Shown here piece after piece: positions 52,104 to 63,944 of a DNA stretch of 64,000 nucleotides. The notes below the pieces were generated by a model that did not search any database, had not been told where the DNA came from, and saw nothing but the letters and a program-made list of their open reading frames with translations. The stretch spans positions 2,356,001 to 2,420,000 of the forward strand of contig NZ_CANMXB010000001.1 of assembly GCF_947501785.1 (NCBI RefSeq), written 5' to 3'. Position numbers and translations under genes: made by a program. The DNA is from an uncultured Litoreibacter sp. (GTDB lineage Bacteria > Pseudomonadota > Alphaproteobacteria > Rhodobacterales > Rhodobacteraceae). Positions within the stretch are counted from its first letter, which is position 1; the number at the start of each line of letters is the position of its first letter.

Positions 52104-53089
52104 GTCCAGGCCTCCAGCTCATCATCTGAGGCATTGGCAATCTGATCGACTAACTCCTCTACCAGTTCATCGGCGGGCCGCGATTCGTTCCGGAAATGCG
52201 CAAGCACCTGCGGCTCTTGCAAGATTTCCTGACCTGTGATGAGCGCAAGATAGGTCCACAACCCGAAGGCGTATTCGCTTTCCAAGCCGATTTCTTTGCC
52301 AACCCGTTCCGCATTCAGGATGACCGCTTGCACTTCGGTTGCAGACATATTTTCCAGATATTCTGGTGCTACTTCACGGAGATAGCCGCGGATGACCTCG
52401 CGAGATGCGGCTTCGCTTCCATCGTCGATGCTTTCCAGCGTCTCTTGTGACAGGGTCATCGGCCCGGGCATCGGCGGCGGTAGGTCGACGCCACGCTCGG
52501 CGATGATCCCGTTGTCTCCGGCCGCCCATTCCGGGGCTGGGCTAAACTGCACAAGAGTGGCGGGCCCAAAAAACCGAGACCGCTCAATGTCATTCAACGC
52601 AGGTAAAACCTGTGCCAATACATTCGCATCAGCATGACGAAAGGTTACCATGGTATGCGTGTCCGGCGGTGTTGGTTCTTCGCCTTCTTCAAGCTCAAGC
52701 TCGGGCTCTTCCCAATCGTCCAAAGCTGCTTTGGGGTAGCGCACCATGTTGATGCTGCGTAGATGCTTATACAGGGCCTCACCACCGGCAGGACATTGCC
52801 AAAAAACAACCGCCGGGCGGCCTGCAATCAGCTGCATGAGGGCTGGCAGGCACTGATTGACACTTCGCCCCGTCGGCATGGCGAGCGTTTCGTCCAGCCA
52901 AACCAGATGCGGCGCAGTGATGACCTGCTGAGCATCATTCTCACCCCGGTCGAGATAAAGCGGGCGCGACACAAACCCGCCCAACATCAGCTCTTGCGGT
53001 AGGTTGTCAAACTGCGCGCCATCGAGGACCGCAAAAAGCGGCGCGTCTTTGCGGTGTAAGGACAACAACGTCGATTGAATGCCAGACAT
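52100..53089 (-). CDS. DUF4123 type VI effector adaptor
   Basis: A 329-residue protein. The N-terminal half has the DUF4123 pattern (LFAVLDGAQFDNLP, RPAVVFWQCPAGGEALYKHLRSINMVRYP, VTFRHADANVLAQVLPAL). The C-terminal about 130 residues are helical and acidic and may form an effector-specific domain. DUF4123 proteins bind the tip of a specific VgrG and load a specific toxin. It is encoded between vgrG and the toxin, starting three bases after the vgrG stop. Confidence 0.85.
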   Translation of the reverse strand: MSGIQSTLLSLHRKDAPLFAVLDGAQFDNLPQELMLGGFVSRPLYLDRGENDAQQVITAPHLVWLDETLAMPTGRSVNQCLPALMQLIAGRPAVVFWQCPAGGEALYKHLRSINMVRYPKAALDDWEEPELELEEGEEPTPPDTHTMVTFRHADANVLAQVLPALNDIERSRFFGPATLVQFSPAPEWAAGDNGIIAERGVDLPPPMPGPMTLSQETLESIDDGSEAASREVIRGYLREVAPEYLENMSATEVQAVILNAERVGKEIGLESEYAFGLWTYLALITGQEILQEPQVLAHFRNESRPADELVEELVDQIANASDDELEAWT

Positions 53090-53092
53090 ATC

Positions 53093-55486
53093 CTACCTCA
53101 CAAATGGGGTTGCAGAGGCCGCCATGGCGCGGAGGCATTTTGATCCCTCACCTGGCCCACCGGAGCTGAAGGCGATGGAGTTCCCCTGGATCTTGACCGA
53201 TTTGCCACGAATTTTGACGCCTCCGGGTGATATCTCTATGTAACCGCCGGGCGCGCTGAGTAGCACTGTATCGTTGGCCTTGATTTCCCAGACCTTCGAG
53301 CTTCCCTCGAACTTCTCTTCGGAGGAAATCTGGAACAGCTTGCCGGAGGAATGCGCCGCGCGTTTGCCAGCGTGCACGGTATATTCTTCGCCGATCTCAG
53401 CGGTCTTGGTTTTGCCAACCTTCAACCGCTGTTCCATGCCGATTTTGGTGAACTGCTTCGCGCCTACCATCGTGTTCTGCACCGCGCCGACCATGGTGTT
53501 TTTGAACAATCCGATCTGCTCCGTCCGGGCGAGGCCGATGGTGTCCGACTGGAACTTTTCGATGACGGTGTTTTTGACGCCGGATATCGGCATGATACCC
53601 GACAGGGTTGACCCGAGCGCAGTCCCCGTGGCGGCCTGATCGGCACCGGCAATAGCGCGATTGTTGCCAGCGCTATCGAAGGCAGAAATCTTTGGGGAGG
53701 ACGCGACTTCCCCGCCGACCGTTTGGGCCACGGCACCCGCAAGAAACGCGGGGATCATCGGATTGCCTGCCTCGCCTGCGACGCCCATGGCGTCTGATGT
53801 GGCTTGGCCCATCACCCCGGCGAGCGCAGCAAAAAGCCCCGTCTTGCCGCCGCCAATGGTCAGGTTCATCGACCCCCCGATGCGTTCCTGATGGTTCTTG
53901 CCGATCTCGATGCTTTTGTTAGACCCGACGCTTTCGACCTGATCGTTGTCGACCCGCTTCATGCGGTTGTTGAGCACCTTCAGGGTCTGATCTTTCTGCG
54001 CATGAAGGGCGATGTTTTCGACGCCGCGTTCGTCTTCGAAAGACAGCTCGTTGAATCCTTGGCCCTGATGCGTATCGGTGCGGAAGACCGATTTGGTTTT
54101 GTGTAGCGGCAGCGGGTAGGGAACGTCGTTGGCGCCGTTGAACACGCAGCCCGTAACCAAAGGCTTATCAGGATCACCATCCAGGAATTCGACAAGGACC
54201 TCCATCCCAATGCGCGGTACAACCATGCCGCCCCAGCCATTGCCGGACCAATTTTGCGAGACCCGGCACCGCATGGAATGCGCGGCGTCAAGATCCCAAT
54301 GGAACCGCACCAGAATGCGCCCATACTCGTCGCAGTCGATTTCACCCTTGCCGACAACCGTGGCCGTTTGCGGGCCTTTCACATCCGCGCGCGCCGTTTT
54401 GCGTTCCGGAAGGAGAGGCGCCGTCACCGGCATCAGGATGTTGCGGGCGCTGTAGGCGTAGCCGTCGCTTTCATCTGCGCCGGTGCCATAGTTGTCAGAC
54501 CGATAGGAATGGTAGGCCGACAGGCAGATATATTCCTCCCCACGCCCCGGAACTTTGTCGCCCCCAAGGGCGACGCGAACGCCGCTGTACAAAGAGGGGA
54601 TATCTCCCATCGCTTCGAAACGGCGGTCCTGCCCGCGCTCGCGATCCGCGCCCAACCGGACCAACACCTTGCCGCGGCCCTGCTCCAAATAGTCGCCGGG
54701 CCAATCATACCCTTCGATCAGGCCGGACTGGTACTTGGCCGTGCTCAACTGATCGACTTCCATGGCGGCTTTGGGGGTTTTGAAATTGTAATCCGTCAGA
54801 CGAACGGCGCCGGTCGTCATCCGGCGGGCAGGATGCCATTCCCAGAAATGTTCCACATCTTCCTGATGGTGACCGTCTACCGGCTTGTAGGGGCGTTCCC
54901 CAATTTGTGGGTGCTGGTCGACCATGTCACTCAGCACCATTGTGTGAGCGCCGTTTTGGTGCCGGAAGGAATACGAAATCCCATGGCGTTCCATCATGCG
55001 GCAGGCAAACGCCATGTCGCTTTCGCGGTACTGAACCGTGTATTCAAGTTCCGGGTAGTCGTTCGAAAGCGTTAGATCGAGCGGCCCGGCGTCGCTGTAG
55101 CTGGCCAGCAATTCAGTCAGAATGACATCCACAGTTTTCCGATGAAATATGCGTTGATTGCGTCGCAGCGAGGCGAGGTAGAACCATGGCTTCAAGATCA
55201 GTCTGTAGCGATGGCCATTGTCGCCTGTCCCGAGCCAGCGTGCCTCGGTGACAATGCCGTCAAATGGCTGTTCTGCGCCCGCGCGATCCAGCAGCGTAAC
55301 CGTTGCGTGTGTGCCCAGAAGGTCGTCAAAGTTGAGGTCAGACGAGGTTGCGAGACAGTCCACCTGATACTCGAACAAGGCGTTTATATGATCTGCGCCT
55401 TCAAACCGGCGAAGGACGAGGACGTCTTTGCCAAGTGCGGTCAACAAGCGACCCATGCGGTGGTCTTGCTTAAATATCTGAGACAT
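53093..55486 (-). CDS. vgrG: Type VI secretion spike protein VgrG (TssI)
   Basis: A 797-residue spike protein: gp27-like base (about 5-370), gp5 OB-fold (about 375-450, DEYGRILVRFHWDLD, WSGNGWGGMVVPRIGMEVLVEF), then a beta-helix. An unusual Gly/Ala-rich hydrophobic insertion (about 545-640; LFAALAGVMGQATSDAMG, FLAGAVAQTVGG) interrupts the beta-helix. It resumes with short repeats (QIGLFKNTMVGAVQNTMVGA) to the C-terminus. No toxin domain is fused. Cargo is delivered through the adaptor encoded next. No core T6SS genes lie in this window, so it must use machinery encoded elsewhere. The in-frame TTG at 55489 is less likely than ATG 55486. Confidence 0.9.
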   Translation of the reverse strand: MSQIFKQDHRMGRLLTALGKDVLVLRRFEGADHINALFEYQVDCLATSSDLNFDDLLGTHATVTLLDRAGAEQPFDGIVTEARWLGTGDNGHRYRLILKPWFYLASLRRNQRIFHRKTVDVILTELLASYSDAGPLDLTLSNDYPELEYTVQYRESDMAFACRMMERHGISYSFRHQNGAHTMVLSDMVDQHPQIGERPYKPVDGHHQEDVEHFWEWHPARRMTTGAVRLTDYNFKTPKAAMEVDQLSTAKYQSGLIEGYDWPGDYLEQGRGKVLVRLGADRERGQDRRFEAMGDIPSLYSGVRVALGGDKVPGRGEEYICLSAYHSYRSDNYGTGADESDGYAYSARNILMPVTAPLLPERKTARADVKGPQTATVVGKGEIDCDEYGRILVRFHWDLDAAHSMRCRVSQNWSGNGWGGMVVPRIGMEVLVEFLDGDPDKPLVTGCVFNGANDVPYPLPLHKTKSVFRTDTHQGQGFNELSFEDERGVENIALHAQKDQTLKVLNNRMKRVDNDQVESVGSNKSIEIGKNHQERIGGSMNLTIGGGKTGLFAALAGVMGQATSDAMGVAGEAGNPMIPAFLAGAVAQTVGGEVASSPKISAFDSAGNNRAIAGADQAATGTALGSTLSGIMPISGVKNTVIEKFQSDTIGLARTEQIGLFKNTMVGAVQNTMVGAKQFTKIGMEQRLKVGKTKTAEIGEEYTVHAGKRAAHSSGKLFQISSEEKFEGSSKVWEIKANDTVLLSAPGGYIEISPGGVKIRGKSVKIQGNSIAFSSGGPGEGSKCLRAMAASATPFVR

Positions 55487-55573
55487 CAATCTCTGCTCAA
55501 AATTCTGCGTAAATGTCTTAAACGTTCGATTCTATGAAGGGATTTGAACAGAATATTCACGTGATGAAAATAG

Positions 55574-55879
55574 TCATTCTGTTTCAGTAACTTCCTCAAA
55601 CACCCGAGGTTTTGTTCTCCCAACCTCGTATTCTTTTTGGAACGCCTCAGCAGCATGGGTGACCGTTCGTTCCGTAACGAGTCCGCCATTGCGTTGCTTG
55701 CCGCATAAAGTGAGATACCAGTCCTCAGCAAACTCCTTGGCGCTGCCTAAGTTCTCTACCTTGGTACTGGCACGATGATTCATTGCTTGGAGGAGCGTCG
55801 AGCACCGCCAGAATCGGCTGTTTTCCCGCCGGAAGACATGAACTTCTTCGCTCAGAGTTGTGTGCTTTGCCGTGAACAC
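55574..55879 (-). pseudogene. Tyrosine-recombinase (phage/island integrase) N-terminal remnant
   Basis: A 101-residue fragment. FRRENSRFWRCS, then NHRASTKVENLGSAKEFAEDWYL and THAAEAFQKEYEV match the N-terminal SAM-like and core-binding region of tyrosine integrases common in Rhodobacteraceae. The catalytic domain (R-H-R-Y) is missing. It lies 104 bases downstream of the tRNA-fMet 3' end, the classic position of an island integrase. It is a broken remnant of an integrated element. Confidence 0.7.
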
Positions 55880-55983
55880 TCACCTCAGTTGCAGAAGTGC
55901 AAAAATGTGCAACGTGCGTGTAAGGCAATTTCAAACAAAAAGGCGGTCAAGCCTGAGCCTAACCACCTGTTTATGTCGCTTTT

Positions 55984-56060
<77 letters not shown>

Positions 56061-56076
56061 CCAATTGCGAGCCCTG

Positions 56077-56105
56077 TATCTACGCTTGGCCTTCTGAGTC
56101 TTCAA
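56077..56105 (-). promoter_or_regulatory. Promoter of tRNA-fMet
   Basis: On the minus strand, TTGAAG (-35, 56100-56105) and TAGATA (-10, 56077-56082) are exactly 17 bases apart, 16 bases before the mature tRNA 5' end. The tRNA therefore appears to have its own promoter. Confidence 0.65.
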
Positions 56106-56152
56106 TAGGGAAAGCTCGGATTTTGTTAATTTTCTTCTGGCCAGCTTTGCGG

Positions 56153-57457
56153 TCAGCCAAACATCGAATTTGGTAGCAACAGCGCAATATCCGGAACGCT
56201 CAGCACAATCGCCACCACCACGGCCATGGCGATCCAAAACGGCCAGATGCCGCGGAAAATGGTGCCCAAGGGCACCCCCGGCGCGATGCCTTTTACCACG
56301 AACACGTTGATGCCGACGGGTGGCGAGATCAGCGCCATTTCCAGCACGATCACCATCAACACGCCGAACCAGATCATGTCCACACCAAGCGATTCCAATA
56401 TGGGTTGGATCAGCGGCACCGCGAGGACGAGGATGGCGAAGCCCTCCAGAAACGTGCCCAACACCATGAACATCAGCAAAACGGCGATGACCACCTGCAT
56501 TCCGGTGTAGCCCTGCGCCTCCACCCAGCCGGTCATTTTGATCGGTAGGCCGGTGAAGCCCACGAAGGTTTTGAACACGAAGGCCCCGAACAGGATCAGG
56601 AACACCGTGCCGGTGGAGGAAAGCGTGGAGGAGGTGACCTCTTTCATGTTCTGCCACGTGACGCAGCCGCGCAGGAGGGTAACCAGAAACGCCAATAGCG
56701 CGCCGATGCCTGCCGCCTCGATCGCGGAGAATGCGCCTGCGTAGATGCCACCGATGGTGATTAGAATGATGCCGATGATCCACCCGGCGCGGCCCAGTTT
56801 GCGCAGGCGGACGCCCATGTCTTCGCGGGCGGCGGCTTTGGGGGCCTTGGCGGGTTTCAGCGTCACCACGATCCAGATCGCCACGATGAACATGCAGGTC
56901 AGCAGGATGCCGGGCAAAACGCCGGCCATGAACAAACGACCTATGCTTTCCTCGGTCAGGATGGCGTAGACCACGAAGCCTGCAGAGGGCGGGATCAGGA
57001 TGCCCAGTGTGCCGCCAGCAGCCACGGCTCCGGTGGCGAGCCCGTTGTCGTAGTTGTAGCGCTGCATTTCGGGCAGGCTGACCCGGCCCATGGTCAGCGC
57101 GGCGGCGAGGGACGAGCCTGACAACGCCGAGAACCCGGCGCATCCGACGATGGTGGCCGACGCCAAGCCGCCCTTGAGATGCCCGAACCAACCGTGTGCC
57201 GCGTCATACAGATCGCGGCTCATGCCGGATACGCCCGCGAGGTTCCCCATCAGGATGAACAGCGGCAGGATGGTGAGGGGGAAGTTGGATGCCTCCCCGA
57301 ATATCTCGCCCGCGATGACCGGCATGGCGGCGGGTGGACGGATCAGGTAGATGCCCAAGCCCCCTGCGATCATCATCGCAAGGCCCACGGGCACCCGGAT
57401 GAACAGCAGCACAAACAGCGCGATGAAGCCGGTCGCGGCGATGGTTTCGCGGTCCAT
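56153..57457 (-). CDS. dctM: TRAP transporter large permease (DctM)
   Basis: A 434-residue, highly hydrophobic protein with about twelve helices, typical of TRAP large permeases (LFIRVPVGLAMMIAGGLGIY, SLAAALTMGRVSLPEMQRYN, AGGTLGILIPPSAGFVVYA, the sodium-site region). It imports an organic acid or related solute using a sodium gradient. It overlaps the small-permease gene (TGATG at 57457) and completes the dctP-Q-M operon. Overlapping frames within it are artefacts of its GC-rich codons. Confidence 0.9.
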   Translation of the reverse strand: MDRETIAATGFIALFVLLFIRVPVGLAMMIAGGLGIYLIRPPAAMPVIAGEIFGEASNFPLTILPLFILMGNLAGVSGMSRDLYDAAHGWFGHLKGGLASATIVGCAGFSALSGSSLAAALTMGRVSLPEMQRYNYDNGLATGAVAAGGTLGILIPPSAGFVVYAILTEESIGRLFMAGVLPGILLTCMFIVAIWIVVTLKPAKAPKAAAREDMGVRLRKLGRAGWIIGIILITIGGIYAGAFSAIEAAGIGALLAFLVTLLRGCVTWQNMKEVTSSTLSSTGTVFLILFGAFVFKTFVGFTGLPIKMTGWVEAQGYTGMQVVIAVLLMFMVLGTFLEGFAILVLAVPLIQPILESLGVDMIWFGVLMVIVLEMALISPPVGINVFVVKGIAPGVPLGTIFRGIWPFWIAMAVVVAIVLSVPDIALLLPNSMFG

Positions 57458-57966
57458 CAGTCGGTCACCTCGTTCGGGTCCGCGCCGTGCCAGTGTTGCA
57501 CCCCGATGATGAGATGCGACAAGACGAAGGCGGCGTAGAACGCCATGGCCGCTGCCAACACGTAATAGAATGGCGTGTGGATGATGCCCAGATTTGACGT
57601 CATCGCCCCGCAGGGCATACCGCAGCTGCCTTTGACGAACAGCGCGTAGCTGGCAAACCCCAGCATCGCAAATGAGACCAGCCGCGCGACCACATCAGTA
57701 ATGCGCGTCACCGACCGGCCAAATACGGAAGTGATGATGTTGACCGACACATGGCCTTTGTTCACCGCCGCCCATGCAATGGAGGCGGCCACCAGCACGG
57801 TCAGCGCCATGGTGGTGACGTCCTCGATCCCGAAGATGGGATTGCGCAGGATGTAGCGGTAGAACACCGCGATGCCGGTGACGCCTGCCAGCACCAAAAG
57901 CGCGCCGCCGCCCGCCACGGCGAACAGGCCCGCGACGCGGCCCAGCAGGTGTTCAATGCGTTTCAC
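57457..57966 (-). CDS. dctQ: TRAP transporter small permease (DctQ)
   Basis: A 169-residue protein with four helices and the DctQ pattern (ALTVLVAASIAWAAVNKGHVSVNI). It assembles with the large permease in the inner membrane. It starts 15 bases after the dctP-type stop. Confidence 0.87.
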   Translation of the reverse strand: MKRIEHLLGRVAGLFAVAGGGALLVLAGVTGIAVFYRYILRNPIFGIEDVTTMALTVLVAASIAWAAVNKGHVSVNIITSVFGRSVTRITDVVARLVSFAMLGFASYALFVKGSCGMPCGAMTSNLGIIHTPFYYVLAAAMAFYAAFVLSHLIIGVQHWHGADPNEVTD

Positions 57967-57981
57967 AGGCGTTTGCGTGGC

Positions 57982-58965
57982 TCAGTTGCCCTGCATCAAT
58001 TTGGTCACGTCGGCGCCGGTCAGGCCCTGGCCCACCTCGGACGCCATCCAGGTGTCCATTGCGGGTTGAATGGCCGCGTCCCAACGGGCGGCTTCGTCAT
58101 CTGACAGGTTGATGATTTCCACGCCGTTCTTGGCCGACACGTCCAGCGCCTTCTGCGCTATCGCGTCGTACATCTTGGCCCCTTCCATCGACAGCCACTT
58201 GCCCGACGCCGCGTCGACCCAGCCCTTTTCCTCGTCCGACAGCGCGCCGTAAACGCCCTTGTTCATCAAGAGCACAAAGGCCGAGCCCGCGCCGGGCACG
58301 TTGGTGGTGATGTAGTTTGCCGGCTCGTGCAGCTTGAAGGACAGCGCGGCCGACGGGTCGATTGAAATGATGTCCACCACGCCATTGGCGAGGTTCTGGT
58401 TGATCACGCTGACCGGTTGCGACACGGCGGAGGCACCCAGCGCCTCGGCAAACGGGATGTCCTGCGCGGACGTCACGCGCACGATCTTGCCGTTGATGTC
58501 TTCGAGCGTGCGGATCGCAGTGTCCTTGGAGAACAGCACCTGCGGGCTGTTGGCCCAAAGCGCCAGGATCTTGGCGTCGAATTCCTTCTCGATCACATCA
58601 TAGGCGCGCCACATGGCTTCGGTGCAGTCAACGGCGGTGTCGCACATGTTGGGCGTGGTCACGGATGTCGCGACGGGGAACAGCTGCGCGGTGTAGCCGG
58701 GCAGGTGGAATGCCACGTCAGCCACCCCATCCAGCAGGATCGAATATTGCTTGGGCGGGGCGGAGTTCAGCGCGCCGCCGGCAAATTGGGTGACGGTCAA
58801 TGCGCCGCCGGACACCTCTGCCAGCTTGTCGGCGAAGGGGGTGAACACCGCGCCGTTCATCGGGTGTTTCGGTCCCATGAAGTAAGACAGGCTGAGGTCC
58901 TTGGCCGCCGCCATGGAGCCGGCAAGCAGGGCCACACTTGTCGCAATCGCGCCGAACAGTTTCAT
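57982..58965 (-). CDS. dctP: TRAP transporter solute-binding protein (DctP)
   Basis: A 327-residue periplasmic binding protein with a signal peptide (ending SMAAAKDL). TRAP pattern: SYFMGPKHPMNGAVFTPFA, then FSKDTAIRTLEDINGKIVRVTSAQD (the usual solute-binding stretch) and VDIISIDPSAA. It captures a solute for the permease. The solute class is not clear; a few members with this start bind aromatic or keto acids. GGGAGGAAGAT is just before ATG 58965. First gene of the operon. Confidence 0.88.
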   Translation of the reverse strand: MKLFGAIATSVALLAGSMAAAKDLSLSYFMGPKHPMNGAVFTPFADKLAEVSGGALTVTQFAGGALNSAPPKQYSILLDGVADVAFHLPGYTAQLFPVATSVTTPNMCDTAVDCTEAMWRAYDVIEKEFDAKILALWANSPQVLFSKDTAIRTLEDINGKIVRVTSAQDIPFAEALGASAVSQPVSVINQNLANGVVDIISIDPSAALSFKLHEPANYITTNVPGAGSAFVLLMNKGVYGALSDEEKGWVDAASGKWLSMEGAKMYDAIAQKALDVSAKNGVEIINLSDDEAARWDAAIQPAMDTWMASEVGQGLTGADVTKLMQGN

Positions 58966-58990
58966 ATCTTCCTCCCAGATGATGCTTATT

Positions 58991-59026
58991 GCAGGGGTTT
59001 CGCCAAATACCGGGACAAACCCCTGC
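58991..59026. repeat. Inverted repeat between the unknown gene and the TRAP operon
   Basis: Perfect 10-bp arms GCAGGGGTTT and AAACCCCTGC are separated by 16 bases, upstream of dctP. No T-run follows on either strand, so an operator or attenuator is as likely as a terminator. Confidence 0.6.
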
Positions 59027-59102
59027 TTCCCCCTTCACTATGCAAAGGAGTCCGTGAGCTGTCACTAAGATTTCCGAAATCAAAAGGGAGGGGCGAGCGC
59101 CG

Positions 59103-59882
59103 CTAGGAGGAAAGCTGTTTGTGCCAGGCGGCGCGACCGGGATAGATTTTCAGTCGGGTCGCGCTGATGCGGGCCAAACGGTCAACGCCTGCATTGGCGG
59201 CGCGGTCATAGGCGATCAACCCTTTCTCAACGCGCTCTGCCTGGTCCGTAAAGCTTTTGAAATTCATAGACTTACCGGGCCGGAAATAGCCGAACCAAAC
59301 CCACGGCCTTTGGCACAGGTTGCGCATGAACGGCCATGAGAATGCGGCAAATCCTTCATCCAATTTGGTAGAGACCACGCGTTCCTGTTCCCAAAGAAAG
59401 TGCCGGTGATAGAGGTCCCGCAGCAGCGTAGGGTCAGGGTCCGTTGCGGACATTGCGCGGTCATAATCGCGCGCGACATCCTCGGGGATGCCCTTCGCAA
59501 TCGCAAATTCAACGCCCAGCTGCTGGATCGTGTGGACCAGAACATAGGTTTCGACCATCACCAGCTTGTTGATGGTCTTCAGCACCGTCACATAGGCGGC
59601 GAACTGACGGTACCTTTTCACTGGGGACATGCGCACCGTCGGATCGGTCACCGCGAAGACCATCGCGGCAAGCTTTGCACAAACGAGGTACCAGGACGCC
59701 CAAAGCGCCCCATGCGCCGCGATCAGCGCAAAGCGGCAGGCGCCGTTGGATCGAAAGTACAGATCAAGATAGCCACGCGCCCGAAATCGGAGGCTGGACG
59801 TAGGGCCTGCCGCACGTTCCGCGCTGTTCCGGATATCTTGGTACCGCGCATCGAGCTTGTCTGTGTCATGCCCTGATTGCAT
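59103..59882 (-). CDS. Conserved-looking protein of unknown function
   Basis: A 259-residue protein that I do not recognise. It is rich in helices with aromatic and Arg residues (HGALWASWYLVCAKLAAMVF, LYHRHFLWEQERVVS, NLCQRPWVWFGYFRPG), has a Cys in CQRPW, and has no signal peptide. One hydrophobic helix could touch the membrane. It follows the FkbM gene by 26 bases and may act on the same glycan or lipid substrate. Confidence 0.6.
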   Translation of the reverse strand: MQSGHDTDKLDARYQDIRNSAERAAGPTSSLRFRARGYLDLYFRSNGACRFALIAAHGALWASWYLVCAKLAAMVFAVTDPTVRMSPVKRYRQFAAYVTVLKTINKLVMVETYVLVHTIQQLGVEFAIAKGIPEDVARDYDRAMSATDPDPTLLRDLYHRHFLWEQERVVSTKLDEGFAAFSWPFMRNLCQRPWVWFGYFRPGKSMNFKSFTDQAERVEKGLIAYDRAANAGVDRLARISATRLKIYPGRAAWHKQLSS

Positions 59883-59908
59883 CGGTTCCGCCTATCCCCG
59901 TGCGCCGT

Positions 59909-60736
59909 TTACGGCTTGCGATGCGCCAGAAACATGCTGACCCGGTCAAACATCTCATAGGTGGACATGTATTCGGTGATCGGGATCAGCGCGGCGCCAC
60001 CGATGCGGTATTTGTACAGGTCATAACCGCGCGAGGTGAAGAACTCGTAGAAATCCTTGAAGATATGGCGGTGCGCCAGCTGGTGCGGGCCAAATTCGAA
60101 CAGGCAGACGTCAACCGCCCGTTTGCCGAACATCCCGTCGGCGCCTTGAAGGGCGAACAGCTCGAACCCCTCGATGTCGATTTTCAGGACATCAATGGCT
60201 TTGATGCCTTTCTTGGCGCAGACCTCGTCAATGGTGAACACGTCGACGTCGATTGTGTTCTTCAGCTCAACGTTGCGGGATGGCAGGTGGCAGACATCAC
60301 TGGCCATGGAGGCGAAGCCGGACCGCTCCGTATCAAAGTGGATGGTGACCTTTGCGGCCTCGTTCGAAATGCCGTGGGGGTTCACGGTGACCTTGCTGGC
60401 ATGTTCACCGTAAAGGCCACGGTCCTTTTGTTCCGCGATCGTTTGTTGGTTGCCCGGCAGAGGCTCGAACAGCTCGGCGCGTGCCGTTTTATGCCCGGCT
60501 ACGCTGAGAAAGGCCCCCGTCCAAACGCCATGGTTGGCGCCCACATCAAACAGGACCAGGTCCTGGGCCGAACGGTAGTTGATCTTTTGGAAGATCGGCG
60601 CGATCTCGTTCAGGACGTAGCTTGGAATGCCGCGCAGAAACAGTCCCTCCTGTCCGGGGTTGTCCTTGAGATACCTGTCCATTTCGGGCGTTCCTATCTT
60701 CGCGAGGGTGATCTCTCGGCTACCAAGGCGCTCCAT
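59909..60736 (-). CDS. FkbM-family SAM methyltransferase
   Basis: A 275-residue methyltransferase. The SAM loop is LFDVGANHGVWTGAFL; the family motif VLKIDIEGFELFALQG follows, then FEFGPHQL. FkbM enzymes O-methylate sugars, polyketides or other secondary metabolites. The ATG at 60736 is chosen because the longer frame runs into the region after 5S rRNA. The methyl acceptor is unknown; surface glycan methylation is plausible. Confidence 0.82.
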   Translation of the reverse strand: MERLGSREITLAKIGTPEMDRYLKDNPGQEGLFLRGIPSYVLNEIAPIFQKINYRSAQDLVLFDVGANHGVWTGAFLSVAGHKTARAELFEPLPGNQQTIAEQKDRGLYGEHASKVTVNPHGISNEAAKVTIHFDTERSGFASMASDVCHLPSRNVELKNTIDVDVFTIDEVCAKKGIKAIDVLKIDIEGFELFALQGADGMFGKRAVDVCLFEFGPHQLAHRHIFKDFYEFFTSRGYDLYKYRIGGAALIPITEYMSTYEMFDRVSMFLAHRKP

Positions 60737-60827
60737 AGCTGTCAATGTTGCACCCACTGCCCGGTTTCGACCGCCCAAGGGGCCTGTTCATCCCAAAATG
60801 ACGGAAAGTTCGCAGGAACTTGGGCAC

Positions 60828-60860
60828 AAAAAAACCGCCTCAACTCTTGCGGGCGGGCGG
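60828..60860 (-). terminator. Terminator of the rRNA operon
   Basis: On the minus strand, GGCGG (as CCGCC) and GGCGG arms at 60835-60839 and 60856-60860 form a stem followed by seven T's (60828-60834). It lies about 45 bases beyond the 5S 3' end. Confidence 0.7.
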
Positions 60861-60904
60861 CGTTTTGAATGGCATCGAAGAGAGATACTTGATGTTGCTC
60901 ATTA

Positions 60905-61020
60905 GGTTTGGCGGTGACTTACTCTCCCACGTCTTAAGACGCAGTACCATCAGCGCAAAGGCACTTAACGGCCGAGTTCGGGATGGGATCGGGTGTTTTG
61001 CTCTCGCTATGACCACCAAA
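60905..61020 (-). rRNA. rrf: 5S ribosomal RNA
   Basis: The minus strand runs from TTTGGTGGTCATAGCGAGAG to GTAAGTCACCGCCAAAC, with the conserved ACCCGATCCCATCCCGAACT and GATGGTACTGCGTC cores. The first and last nine bases pair as the terminal stem. Position directly downstream of 23S is as expected. Confidence 0.95.
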
Positions 61021-61111
61021 CCAAAAGAACAACATCATTTCCAAGTCAGCAAACTACGTTTGTAGTGTGTACTCTTTCGATCTGTCCGCAGAAGTCCTGC
61101 TTCTACTGGAT

Positions 61112-63944
<2,833 letters not shown>

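Noticed and set aside
54254..55075. A 273-residue plus-strand frame over vgrG
   Set aside because: Antisense to the clear VgrG gp27-like region; no motifs.
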